52,745 bases of DNA from positions 1-52,745 of the forward strand of contig CANQQA010000020.1 in assembly GCA_947625885.1 (NCBI GenBank). The letters run 5' to 3'. A model generated the notes under the pieces. The model was not told the origin of the DNA. It saw only the letters and a program-made list of their open reading frames with translations, and did no database searches. The DNA is from an uncultured Bacteroidales bacterium. GTDB lineage: Bacteria; Bacteroidota; Bacteroidia; Bacteroidales; UBA11471. Positions 17,925 through 25,125 of this stretch are shown here, piece after piece. The translations under genes and the position numbers were made by a program. The number at the start of each line of letters is the position of its first letter. Position 1 is the first letter of the stretch.

Positions 17925-18920
17925 TCAGTTGTGGTCGTAGCCCCAGACGAGATATACCGACCCCCAGATAAATCCGGCACCGAAAGAGGTGAGGATTATT
18001 TTGTCGCCTTTCTTGAATTTGTCTTCCCACTCGGCGAGGCACAATGGTATGGACGCTGCGCTGGTGTTGCCGTATTTGTCGATGTTCACCACCACTTTTT
18101 CGCGGGCGATGTTCATGCGGTCGGCGATGGCTTCGATGATGCGCAAGTTTGCCTGATGCGGTATGAACCAGTCGATGGAATCGACCGTGAGTCGGTTGCG
18201 TTTGAGCATATTTTCCGACACTTCGAGCATCGACGATACGGCGTATTTATACACCATGCGCCCCTCCTGATATACGAAGTGTTCGCGGTTGGCAACCGTT
18301 TCGTAGCTGGCGGGACGCACCGAGCCGCCGGCTTTCATGTGCAGGTAGGGAAGTCCCACGCCGTTGGTGTGTATATCGGTGTCGATGACACCCACGCTTT
18401 CGTCGTCGGTGGCAACGACAAGTACGGCGCCGGCTCCGTCGCCGAAGAGCGGACAGGTGGAGCGGTCTTGATAGTCGGTCATCGACGACATTTTTTCGGC
18501 GGCGACCACGATGACTTTCTTGCAGATGCCGCTACGTATGTAAGCCGCAGCGGCTTGCAGCGACACGATGAAGCCCGAGCAGGCAGCCTGTATATCATAG
18601 CAAAATGCGTTGTTGATGCCGGCTTTCATTGAAATAATCGACGCCGTCGAGGGGAAGCGGTAGTCGGGGGTGGAAGTGGCGCAGATGATGGCGTCGATTT
18701 CGTCGGGATTCGTATTCGTTTTCCGCAAAACCTCTTTTACGGCTTTGGAACCCATTTTTGAACTTCCCAGACCTTCGCCTTTCAGTATATGGCGCGTTTT
18801 TATGCCTACGCGGGTGGTTATCCATTCATCAGTCGTATCGACCATTTTCGACAAGTCGTCGTTGGTGAGAATATCTTCGGGGACGTAAGAGGCGACACCC
18901 GCTATCATTGCATTTGCCAT
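17925..18920 (-). CDS. fabH: 3-oxoacyl-ACP synthase III (FabH)
   Basis: The 331-residue enzyme condenses acetyl-CoA (or branched acyl-CoA) with malonyl-ACP to start fatty acid synthesis. Start set at the ATG at 18920 ([18 protein letters not shown]); a TTG five codons upstream is an alternative. The catalytic triad is visible: Cys in [12 protein letters not shown], His in [14 protein letters not shown], and Asn in [12 protein letters not shown]. The length is normal. It follows rpmF, as in many bacteria, but is separated by a long perfect stem-loop only 17 bases before the ATG. Confidence 0.96.
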   Translation of the reverse strand: MANAMIAGVASYVPEDILTNDDLSKMVDTTDEWITTRVGIKTRHILKGEGLGSSKMGSKAVKEVLRKTNTNPDEIDAIICATSTPDYRFPSTASIISMKAGINNAFCYDIQAACSGFIVSLQAAAAYIRSGICKKVIVVAAEKMSSMTDYQDRSTCPLFGDGAGAVLVVATDDESVGVIDTDIHTNGVGLPYLHMKAGGSVRPASYETVANREHFVYQEGRMVYKYAVSSMLEVSENMLKRNRLTVDSIDWFIPHQANLRIIEAIADRMNIAREKVVVNIDKYGNTSAASIPLCLAEWEDKFKKGDKIILTSFGAGFIWGSVYLVWGYDHN

Positions 18921-18937
18921 AGTTTTTGTTTTCAAGT

Positions 18938-18978
18938 AAAAAGCACACTAAATGAGTTGGCTATTTAGTGTGCTTTTT
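18938..18978. terminator. Long perfect stem-loop between rpmF and fabH
   Basis: 16-bp perfect stem aaaaagcacactaaat (18938-18953) and its complement (18963-18978) with a nine-base loop. T runs stand at both ends, so it can act as an intrinsic terminator for rpmF. It leaves only 17 bases before the fabH ATG, so any readthrough or attenuation here would set fabH expression. Confidence 0.85.
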
Positions 18979-19041
18979 AGGTTTATACATTTGTTGCCGG
19001 AAATACCGGCAGGAAGAAACTCGCTCTAAAAAATCCACTTT

Positions 19042-19227
19042 TTAGACGGCGGCTTCTTTCTCGATAGCCAACTTGCCGCGATAATAACCGCATTCGCCGC
19101 ATACCGTGTGGTAAACGTGCCATGCACCGCAGTTGGGACATACTGCCAACGTAGGAGCTACGGCTTTATCGTGTGTTCTTCTTTTGGCTGTTCTCGTCTT
19201 GGATTGTCTTCTTTTAGGATGTGCCAT
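19042..19227 (-). CDS. rpmF: Ribosomal protein L32
   Basis: 61 residues beginning MAHPKRRQSKTRTAKRR, with a four-cysteine zinc ribbon in the second half (CPNCGAWHVYHTVCGECG). This is a component of the large ribosomal subunit. Cys-type L32 rather than the Cys-free paralogue. It lies 11 bases downstream of the DUF177 gene, the usual pairing. Confidence 0.98.
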   Translation of the reverse strand: MAHPKRRQSKTRTAKRRTHDKAVAPTLAVCPNCGAWHVYHTVCGECGYYRGKLAIEKEAAV

Positions 19228-19238
19228 TGTCTCTTATA

Positions 19239-19772
19239 TTAATTATTTGTTTCTTTTAATTTTTTCAAAGCGTTCCAGCGCGGGTCGGTTGCTTCGCTCT
19301 CGTCGTCTTCGCTTGCTTCGACCGACGAATGGGCTTGCAGTATCTTTTCCATTTCGGGGTTGCATTCACCCTCTTGGTGTGTATGCTTCAAAGGAATGGT
19401 CAGTGCCACGAATTCGTAGAGATACCACGCTACGTCGATAGTGCCTTCGGTCTCGGGCACGACGATGAGGTTGTCTTCTTCTTCCCGATATTCCTCTCCG
19501 AATTTCACGTAAAGCGTTTCTTCGGTTGCGACCGGCAGCGTCATGTCATCGAGGCAGCGGTCGCACGGAATAACGATGTTTCCCTGTATGTCAAAATGCA
19601 ACTCGAAAATGTCGCCCGTGCGATGCACGGTAAGTACAGCCGCTACTGTACCTTTGGTTATTTCGGAAGAGTCGGTGTGCCCGAAAAAAGCGTCGTCGAG
19701 CGTGTACTCGTATTCGTGTACGCCTTCGCTCAGACTTTTCAACGGGATCAGATATTTGCTCGACTTTCCCAT
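19239..19772 (-). CDS. yceD: DUF177 (YceD-like) protein
   Basis: The 177-residue protein starts MGKSSKYLIPLKSLSEGVHE. The family is recognised by IVIPCDRCLDDMTLPVATEE, with the CxxC pair, and FVALTIPLKHTHQEGECNPE. It ends WNALKKLKE. DUF177 proteins are implicated in 23S rRNA accumulation and are almost always coupled to rpmF, as here. First gene of the cluster; a TACCTTTG box stands at 19804-19797 on the minus strand, about 25 bases upstream. Confidence 0.93.
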   Translation of the reverse strand: MGKSSKYLIPLKSLSEGVHEYEYTLDDAFFGHTDSSEITKGTVAAVLTVHRTGDIFELHFDIQGNIVIPCDRCLDDMTLPVATEETLYVKFGEEYREEEDNLIVVPETEGTIDVAWYLYEFVALTIPLKHTHQEGECNPEMEKILQAHSSVEASEDDESEATDPRWNALKKLKETNN

Positions 19773-19796
19773 AACTCACGACACTGAAACGTGGGG

Positions 19797-19804
19797 CAAA
19801 GGTA
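19797..19804 (-). promoter_or_regulatory. -7 element of the DUF177-rpmF-fabH operon
   Basis: TACCTTTG on the minus strand, matching TAnnTTTG, 25 bases before the DUF177 ATG. A TTG lies about 22 bases further upstream, slightly wider than consensus. Confidence 0.65.
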
Positions 19805-19912
19805 CAAAAAATAATTTTTCTTTGTACAATACTCTCGTAAAAAATTTTATGATTCCGCCGTTATTCTCGCAAAAGTTTGTTCTGCGATTCCAATCTATTG
19901 TATGGTAGGTAT

Positions 19913-21070
19913 TTATGCTATTTTCATTTCGATGCGGAACGTTGTTCCTTTGCCGAGTTCCGATTCTTTTACGTAGATGCGTCCGTTGTGATATTCTTCG
20001 ACGATGCGTTTTACCAGTGTCAGACCCAGTCCCCAACCTCGTTTTTTGGTGGTGAATCCGGGATTGAATATGGTTTTGAAATGTTTGCGGGAGATGCCCT
20101 TGCCGGTATCTTTCACGTCGATGCAGCATTTGTTTTCGTCTGCCGACAGGGTGATGTCGATGCTCCCTTCGCCGTCCATGGCATCTATGGCGTTTTTGCA
20201 AAGGTTTTCGATGACCCACTCTATCAGCGGGCGGCAGAGAAACAGCTCGGGAAGCGGCTGTTCGGGCTTGTGCAGCGTGATTTTCACTTTGTCGGAGATG
20301 CGGTGGCGCATGTAATCGACGGCGGTTTCCACGACTTCATCGACGGCAGCTCGGTCGCGTTCGGGCTGGGAACCGATTTTGGAGAACCGCTCGGCGATGA
20401 CCGACAGACGTTTCACGTCTTTGCCCATGTCGGCAAGCAGCGCCTTATCGACGCCGTTCATTTCCAACAGGTCGAGCCACGCCATGAGCGACGATATGGG
20501 CGTGCCGAGCTGGTGCGCCGTCTCTTTCGACAGTCCCACCCATACTTTGTTTTGTTCGGCTTTCTTGGTGCTTATCAGAGCTACGTAGGCGATGATGAGA
20601 AACAGTATCATCACGCCGAGCTGTATGTACGGGAAATTGGCAAGCCGTTTCAGCAGCGTGGAATCGTCGTAATAGAGATATTGGAAATCGACGGGACTGA
20701 GTACGATTTCGATGACTTGTTTTTTGTTTTTGAGCGATTGCAGTTTTTTGTGCAGAAATTGTTCGCCGTGCCGTTCGGGAATGTCGAGGTTGTGTGTTTG
20801 CAGAATATTGTCGTCGGCATCGACGATGATGATGGGTATGGACGTGTTGCTTTGCAGTATTTTCAGCACCAGCGCCATATCGGTGTTGCTGTCGCTGCCG
20901 GCGACCGAGCGCGTGGCTTCCGCCCAGATTTCCATTTTCTTGCGTTCCTCGATGGAGAGGTCGTCTACAAGTCGGCTGGAAATGAACAAAAATGCCGCGA
21001 CCAGAATGGCAGATACCGCCAGAAAAGCGATTTTCAGTTTCTGTCGGATTTCGTACAGATGAGTTGCCAT
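19913..21070 (-). CDS. Membrane sensor histidine kinase, orphan
   Basis: The 385-residue protein has two membrane segments (about 12-32 KIAFLAVSAILVAAFLFI and about 148-168 LGVMILFLIIAYVALI) flanking an extracytoplasmic sensor domain of about 115 residues. The phosphoacceptor helix is GLSKETAHQLGTPISSLMAW with the likely His in AHQLGTP. The ATPase domain has ENLCKNAIDAMDG (N box), DTGKGISRKHF (G1), NPGFTTKKRGWGLGLTLV (F and G2). All catalytic motifs are intact. No response regulator gene is adjacent, so its partner and signal are unknown. The H-box type is common in Bacteroidetes orphan kinases. Confidence 0.93.
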   Translation of the reverse strand: MATHLYEIRQKLKIAFLAVSAILVAAFLFISSRLVDDLSIEERKKMEIWAEATRSVAGSDSNTDMALVLKILQSNTSIPIIIVDADDNILQTHNLDIPERHGEQFLHKKLQSLKNKKQVIEIVLSPVDFQYLYYDDSTLLKRLANFPYIQLGVMILFLIIAYVALISTKKAEQNKVWVGLSKETAHQLGTPISSLMAWLDLLEMNGVDKALLADMGKDVKRLSVIAERFSKIGSQPERDRAAVDEVVETAVDYMRHRISDKVKITLHKPEQPLPELFLCRPLIEWVIENLCKNAIDAMDGEGSIDITLSADENKCCIDVKDTGKGISRKHFKTIFNPGFTTKKRGWGLGLTLVKRIVEEYHNGRIYVKESELGKGTTFRIEMKIA

Positions 21071-21149
21071 GATTACAAGGAGTTACTGTAAAGAAAACGG
21101 AATATGCGCCGCTTTATTGTGCGGCAGGGCGGCATCGCGCTCTTTCTTT

Positions 21150-21193
21150 TCCGGATAAAAAACAACGGAAACGCTTTCCGGCGTTTCCGTTGT
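21150..21193 (-). terminator. Terminator of the ribosomal operon ending in tsf
   Basis: Perfect 13-bp stem acaacggaaacgc / gcgtttccgttgt (21162-21174 and 21181-21193). A minus-strand T run follows, 22 bases after the tsf stop. Confidence 0.92.
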
Positions 21194-21215
21194 CGTATCG
21201 AGGCATCTCGTTCGT

Positions 21216-22037
21216 TTATTCGGCGTTCAGCGTGAAACGCTTGAAAGTCGTAACCGTCAACTCTTTGTTTTGAGCTTTCAGGTATTGGTCGATAGAGATT
21301 TTTGCATCTTTTACGAACTCCTGTTGCAGCAGGGTGAACTCTTTGTAATATTTCTGCAACGAGCCTTGTGCGATGCGGTCGAGCAGGTTTTCCGGCTTTC
21401 CGGCTTCGCGGGCTTTGTCGCGGGCAATTTCGAGTTCTTTCTCGATAATGTTGGCGGGCACTTCTTCGGGGCGCACGGCAACGGGGTTCATGGCAGCCAC
21501 CTGCATGGCTACGTCGCGGGCTACCTGATGTTCGGTCGGCAGGTTGAAGCCTACCACCGTAGCCAGCTTGTTGCCCGGGTGTACGTAGAAAATCGTCGAG
21601 GGCGCCGAGATGATGCCGTAGTAACCGAGTTCCATTTTTTCGCCCGTGATGCCGCTTTGGTCGGTTATTGATTCGGCAACGGTGCGATCGCCGAGTTTGA
21701 GAGCTTTGAGGGCTTCGATGTCGGCGGGTTTGTGTTCGATAGCGGCATCGAGTATTTTTTGTGTCAATGCCACGAAATCTTTATTTTGGGCTACGAAGTC
21801 GGTTTCGCATTTCACAGCCACGATTACGGCGCAGTCGCCTTTGCAGGTGGCGAGTACGCAACCTTCGGCGGCTTCGCGGTCTTCGCGTTTGGCGGCGATA
21901 GCCTGACCTCTTTTGCGAATGATTTCCATCGCTTTGTCGAAGTCGCTGCCGGCTTCTTCGAGCGCTTTTTTGCAATCCATCATACCGGCTCCCGTCATTT
22001 TGCGGAGCTTCTGGATATCTGCCATTGTAACAGCCAT
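21216..22037 (-). CDS. tsf: Elongation factor Ts
   Basis: The 273-residue guanine nucleotide exchange factor recycles EF-Tu. Start at the ATG at 22037 (MAVTMADIQKLRKMTGAGMM); the frame extends upstream without support. An N-terminal UBA-like domain is seen (LRKMTGAGMMDCKKALEEAG). The core has the conserved KCETDFVAQNKDFV motif and HPGNKLATVVGFN. Last gene of the rplM-rpsI-rpsB-tsf cluster, followed by a strong terminator. Confidence 0.97.
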   Translation of the reverse strand: MAVTMADIQKLRKMTGAGMMDCKKALEEAGSDFDKAMEIIRKRGQAIAAKREDREAAEGCVLATCKGDCAVIVAVKCETDFVAQNKDFVALTQKILDAAIEHKPADIEALKALKLGDRTVAESITDQSGITGEKMELGYYGIISAPSTIFYVHPGNKLATVVGFNLPTEHQVARDVAMQVAAMNPVAVRPEEVPANIIEKELEIARDKAREAGKPENLLDRIAQGSLQKYYKEFTLLQQEFVKDAKISIDQYLKAQNKELTVTTFKRFTLNAE

Positions 22038-22146
22038 AATATTTCTTTTTTTAGGGTTTTCATTGAATAACAAAGAGCAAGTCCCGAATGTTGAGGGGCT
22101 CACTCTTTGCCGGTATTGTTAAAAATTTCGGGAAATCGGAGCGCGA

Positions 22147-23007
22147 TTATTCGCCCTCTTCTTCGGTTTCGCCTTTCATTACTTTTGCGGCAACATTGGC
22201 GTTGAGAGCCTCGTCGTCTTCTGCACGGTTGCGTTTGATGCGCGCTTTGCGTTCTTTTTTGGGAGCGGGGGCATCTTTGTCGGCGGAGGCTTCGGCAGCT
22301 TCGGCGTCGACTTTTTCCACCTTGCGCTCTTCCAAACCTTCGGCAATGGCACCGCACACGGCATTGAGGATTACCTCTATGGATTTCGTGGCGTCGTCGT
22401 TGGCGGGAATCACGAAGTCGATGTTCGTCGGGTCGGAGTTGGTATCGACCATGGCGAATACGGGAATGCCCAGACGGTTGGCTTCTTTCACGGCAATGTG
22501 TTCTTTCATGACATCGACCACGAAGAGAGCCGACGGCAGGCGTGTCAGGTCGGCGATGCTGCCGAGCAGTTTCTCCAATTTCGCACGCTGACGGGTTACT
22601 TGGAGTTTTTCGCGTTTCGACAGGTTGTCGAACGTGCCGTCTTTTATCATTTTGTCGATAGACGACATTTTCTTCACCGCCTTGCGTATCGTGGGGAAGT
22701 TGGTGAGCATACCGCCCGGCCAGCGTTCCGTAACGTACGGCATTCCTATCTCCGTAGCTTTGTCGGCGATAGCCTGTTTGGCCTGCTTCTTGGTGGCTAC
22801 GAACAATATTTTTTTGCCCGATTTGGCAATCTGTTTCAGGGCGGCAGCCGCTTCGTCTATTTTAGCGACAGTTTTGTAAAGGTCGATGATGTGGATACCG
22901 TTGCGCTCCATAAATATATAAGGAGCCATAGCCGGATTCCATTTTCTTTTCAAGTGACCGAAATGTACGCCGGCTTCCAATAATTGGTCAAAATTCGTAA
23001 TTGACAT
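22147..23007 (-). CDS. rpsB: Ribosomal protein S2
   Basis: 286 residues starting MSITNFDQLLEAGVHFGHLK, with the S2 signatures WNPAMAPYIFMERNGIHIID, RWPGGMLTNFPTIRK and GIPVFAMVDTNSDPTNID. The C-terminus is extended by about 60 residues of Ala/Glu/Lys-rich low-complexity sequence (EAAEASADKDAPAPKKERK), as is usual in Bacteroidetes. Upstream of tsf with a 109-base gap that carries a weak long-range stem (tcccgaa/ttcggga). Confidence 0.97.
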   Translation of the reverse strand: MSITNFDQLLEAGVHFGHLKRKWNPAMAPYIFMERNGIHIIDLYKTVAKIDEAAAALKQIAKSGKKILFVATKKQAKQAIADKATEIGMPYVTERWPGGMLTNFPTIRKAVKKMSSIDKMIKDGTFDNLSKREKLQVTRQRAKLEKLLGSIADLTRLPSALFVVDVMKEHIAVKEANRLGIPVFAMVDTNSDPTNIDFVIPANDDATKSIEVILNAVCGAIAEGLEERKVEKVDAEAAEASADKDAPAPKKERKARIKRNRAEDDEALNANVAAKVMKGETEEEGE

Positions 23008-23167
23008 GTTTGTTTTGTTTTTTAATCGTTTACATTCTGCTTAATCAATCTTCGGGTAGTCTCTGCCGGTGCCCGCCTTGCGGCGTATGCGCCTCTACGC
23101 AGCGAATCGCGAAGATTTGGATACTAAACGCATATTGTTTGCAGGGAATAATCGTCTGCAAATAGCA
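23008..23167 (-). promoter_or_regulatory. Structured rpsI-rpsB intergenic region
   Basis: The 160-base gap holds a GC-rich segment closed by the complementary ends aatcttcg (23048-23055) and cgaagatt (23112-23119). Internal pairing includes gcgta/tacgc. No TAnnTTTG box is evident. It could be the S2 autoregulatory leader inside the operon; a conserved structure is not proven. Confidence 0.4.
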
Positions 23168-23554
23168 TTAACGTTTGCTGAACTGGAATCTCTTTCTGGC
23201 TTTGGGACGTCCCGGTTTCTTGCGTTCTACCACACGCGGGTCGCGCGTCATGAAGCCTTCGGCTTTGAGTGCCGGTTTGTCTTCGGGGTTGATTTTCACC
23301 AGAGCGCGGGCTATTGCCAGACGCAGCGCTTCGGCTTGACCTTTGAATCCGCCTCCGTCGAGATTCACACGTATGTCGTATTTCTCGGCAACGCCCAGTT
23401 TCAAGAGCGGTTGTTTTACGATAAATTGCAGGATTTCAGAAGGAAAATATGCAGCAAGTTCTTTATCGTTGATGGTGATGGCGCCGTTTCCCTCGTTCAC
23501 AAATACGCGGGCTATTGCGGCTTTGCGTCTGCCTATTGCATTAACTATTTCCAT
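23168..23554 (-). CDS. rpsI: Ribosomal protein S9
   Basis: 128 residues from MEIVNAIGRRKAAIARVFVN to KPGRPKARKRFQFSKR, the canonical S9 C-terminal tail that reaches the P-site tRNA. Motifs GGGFKGQAEALRLAIARAL and RDPRVVERKKPGRPK are present. It follows rplM after five bases, the normal bacterial pairing. Confidence 0.98.
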   Translation of the reverse strand: MEIVNAIGRRKAAIARVFVNEGNGAITINDKELAAYFPSEILQFIVKQPLLKLGVAEKYDIRVNLDGGGFKGQAEALRLAIARALVKINPEDKPALKAEGFMTRDPRVVERKKPGRPKARKRFQFSKR

Positions 23555-23559
23555 AAGGC

Positions 23560-24015
23560 TTATTTAAGGGTGTTTATATCTATTACTTTGGGTTGTTGAG
23601 CTTCGTGCGGGTGTTCGCTTCCGGCATATACGTGCAGGTTGCGCAGCAGTTGGTCGCCCAATTTGTTTTTGGGGAGCATGCCTTTCACCACTTTGCAGAA
23701 CAGGTAACGCGGACCTTTTTTCATCAGGTCGGCGGGAGTGTAGGGGCGCTGTCCGCCCGGATAACCCGTGAAACGGATATAGACGCGATCGTTCCATTTT
23801 TTGCCCGTGAGCACCACTTTGTCGGCATTGATTACGATCACATTGTCGCCGCAATCGACGTGCGGGGTAAAGGAGGGTTTGTATTTTCCTCTCAGCAGTT
23901 TGGCTATTTTGGCGGCGATGCGACCCAGCGATTGACCCGTCGCATCTACGACCACCCACTCTTTTTGAGCGGTTGCCTTGTTTACGGAGATGGTTTTGTA
24001 ACTTAACGTATCCAC
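23560..24015 (-). CDS. rplM: Ribosomal protein L13
   Basis: 151 residues starting MDTLSYKTISVNKATAQKEW, with the L13 core DATGQSLGRIAAKIAKLLRG, DNVIVINADKVVLTGKKW and VYAGSEHPHEAQQP. First gene of the rplM-rpsI-rpsB-tsf cluster. Its promoter lies about 115 bases upstream, leaving a structured leader. Confidence 0.98.
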   Translation of the reverse strand: MDTLSYKTISVNKATAQKEWVVVDATGQSLGRIAAKIAKLLRGKYKPSFTPHVDCGDNVIVINADKVVLTGKKWNDRVYIRFTGYPGGQRPYTPADLMKKGPRYLFCKVVKGMLPKNKLGDQLLRNLHVYAGSEHPHEAQQPKVIDINTLK

Positions 24016-24159
24016 TTTGTTAATTCTTTAATAGTTAAATTTTTAGCGCACGCTGTTGCGGCAAGGTCTCGGCCAAAAGACCTTTGCTGCCCGCCCGCTT
24101 TTTTACTTTTTAGGGTAATAATCGGACTGCAAAGGTACGCTTTTTATCTGGAATCCAAA
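24016..24159 (-). promoter_or_regulatory. Promoter and structured leader of rplM
   Basis: Minus strand: TTTG (complement 24156-24159), 18 bases, TACCTTTG (complement 24130-24137). The leader of about 115 bases contains a GC-rich hairpin around 24061-24088 (gcaaggtct and agacctttgc pair across a cggccaaa loop). Leaders of this kind upstream of L13 operons can bind the protein product; here that is inference. Confidence 0.6.
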
Positions 24160-24250
24160 ATTTTTCCGAAATTTTTTTTGTTTCTGAATTTTATCGCCGA
24201 ACCCGCTTCCGAACATACGAATTTCTCCGCTTTCTTTTTTTTTCTAAAAA

Positions 24251-24282
24251 TTTGCAATAAGACAATAATATTCCTATATTTG
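24251..24282 (+). promoter_or_regulatory. Promoter of the DUF805 gene
   Basis: TTTG at 24251-24254, 20 bases, TATATTTG at 24275-24282, about 58 bases before the ATG at 24341. Confidence 0.8.
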
Positions 24283-24340
24283 TATGCGGAAGAATCCGAA
24301 AATCCGAAAAAAGAGTAGGGGCAAACTAAACAGAAAAATT

Positions 24341-24820
24341 ATGTATTGGTTTTTGAAATGCCTGCGGCAGTATGCCGATTTTAACGGGCGGGCACGGCGT
24401 AAAGAGTATTGGTATTTTACGCTTTTCTATCTTCTTTTCACTATAGCGTTGGCGTTTATTCTTTACGCCGCGACATGGTCGGTTACCTATTCTGCGGATT
24501 TGGCTCTTTGGGTCGCTTGTATGGGCATTCTTATTTGGAGTCTGGCGTGTGTGATTCCGAGTTTGGCGGTTGCCGTGCGCCGGTTGCACGATACGGGTCG
24601 GCGGGGTTGGACAATGTTGTATGTCGTTGTCCCCTCTGTGATTTCTTCTATTACGTCGCCTGTTGCGTATGTTTTCACGCTGGCATTGTGGCTGAATATT
24701 CTTGCTTCGGTTATGTCGTTGATAGCCGGCATCGTACTCATCGTATTCTATTGCCAAGATGGCGAGGAGGGCGAGAATCAATGGGGTGCCAACCCGAAAG
24801 AAGTTGTCGAAGAAGCCTGA
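24341..24820 (+). CDS. DUF805 membrane protein
   Basis: 159 residues with about four membrane helices. The family signatures are clear: YADFNGRARRKEYWYFTLF near the N-terminus, RRLHDTGRRGW in the loop after the second helix pair, and the C-terminal FYCQDGEEGENQWGANP. Start at MYWFLKCLRQ is chosen since DUF805 proteins begin just before this motif; an in-frame ATG 19 codons upstream lies too near the promoter. The function of DUF805 (YhaH-like) proteins is unknown; they are inner-membrane proteins often in stress-linked or phage-proximal settings. Confidence 0.92.
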   Translation: MYWFLKCLRQYADFNGRARRKEYWYFTLFYLLFTIALAFILYAATWSVTYSADLALWVACMGILIWSLACVIPSLAVAVRRLHDTGRRGWTMLYVVVPSVISSITSPVAYVFTLALWLNILASVMSLIAGIVLIVFYCQDGEEGENQWGANPKEVVEEA

Positions 24821-25125
24821 TTTTTTTTGACTACCGGACATATGCCGTGCAGATGAGAATGTAGAAAATTCGGGTCTGCACGGCGGTTATGTGCGCACTT
24901 CTCGGAAAATTTTATCTATTTCGAGGAAAAAGTTTTAGAAATATATCTTGGAAATTGTATTTTAATATTATATTTGCACCAAAGATTTGGAACCATGGAA
25001 ACACGTCATTGTGAAAACTATGATGAACGGGCGGAACACTTTTTATGAAAGTGCCTGTGGAACGAGAGAATTTTAGTGCTGACGCTCAATTTTCCTGAAA
25101 ATAATTAACCATAAAAACATAAAAC
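24821..25125 (+). promoter_or_regulatory. Long leader region with promoter of the LRR protein gene and a possible small ORF
   Basis: A perfect 10-bp stem (gccgtgcaga 24844-24853 / tctgcacggc 24875-24884) without a T run follows the DUF805 gene. The LRR promoter is TTG at 24948-24950, 18 bases, TATATTTG at 24969-24976. This leaves an unusually long leader of about 145 bases. A 17-codon ORF (METRHCENYDERAEHFL) lies at 24995-25048. Its expression is untested; it could simply be chance. Confidence 0.5.
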
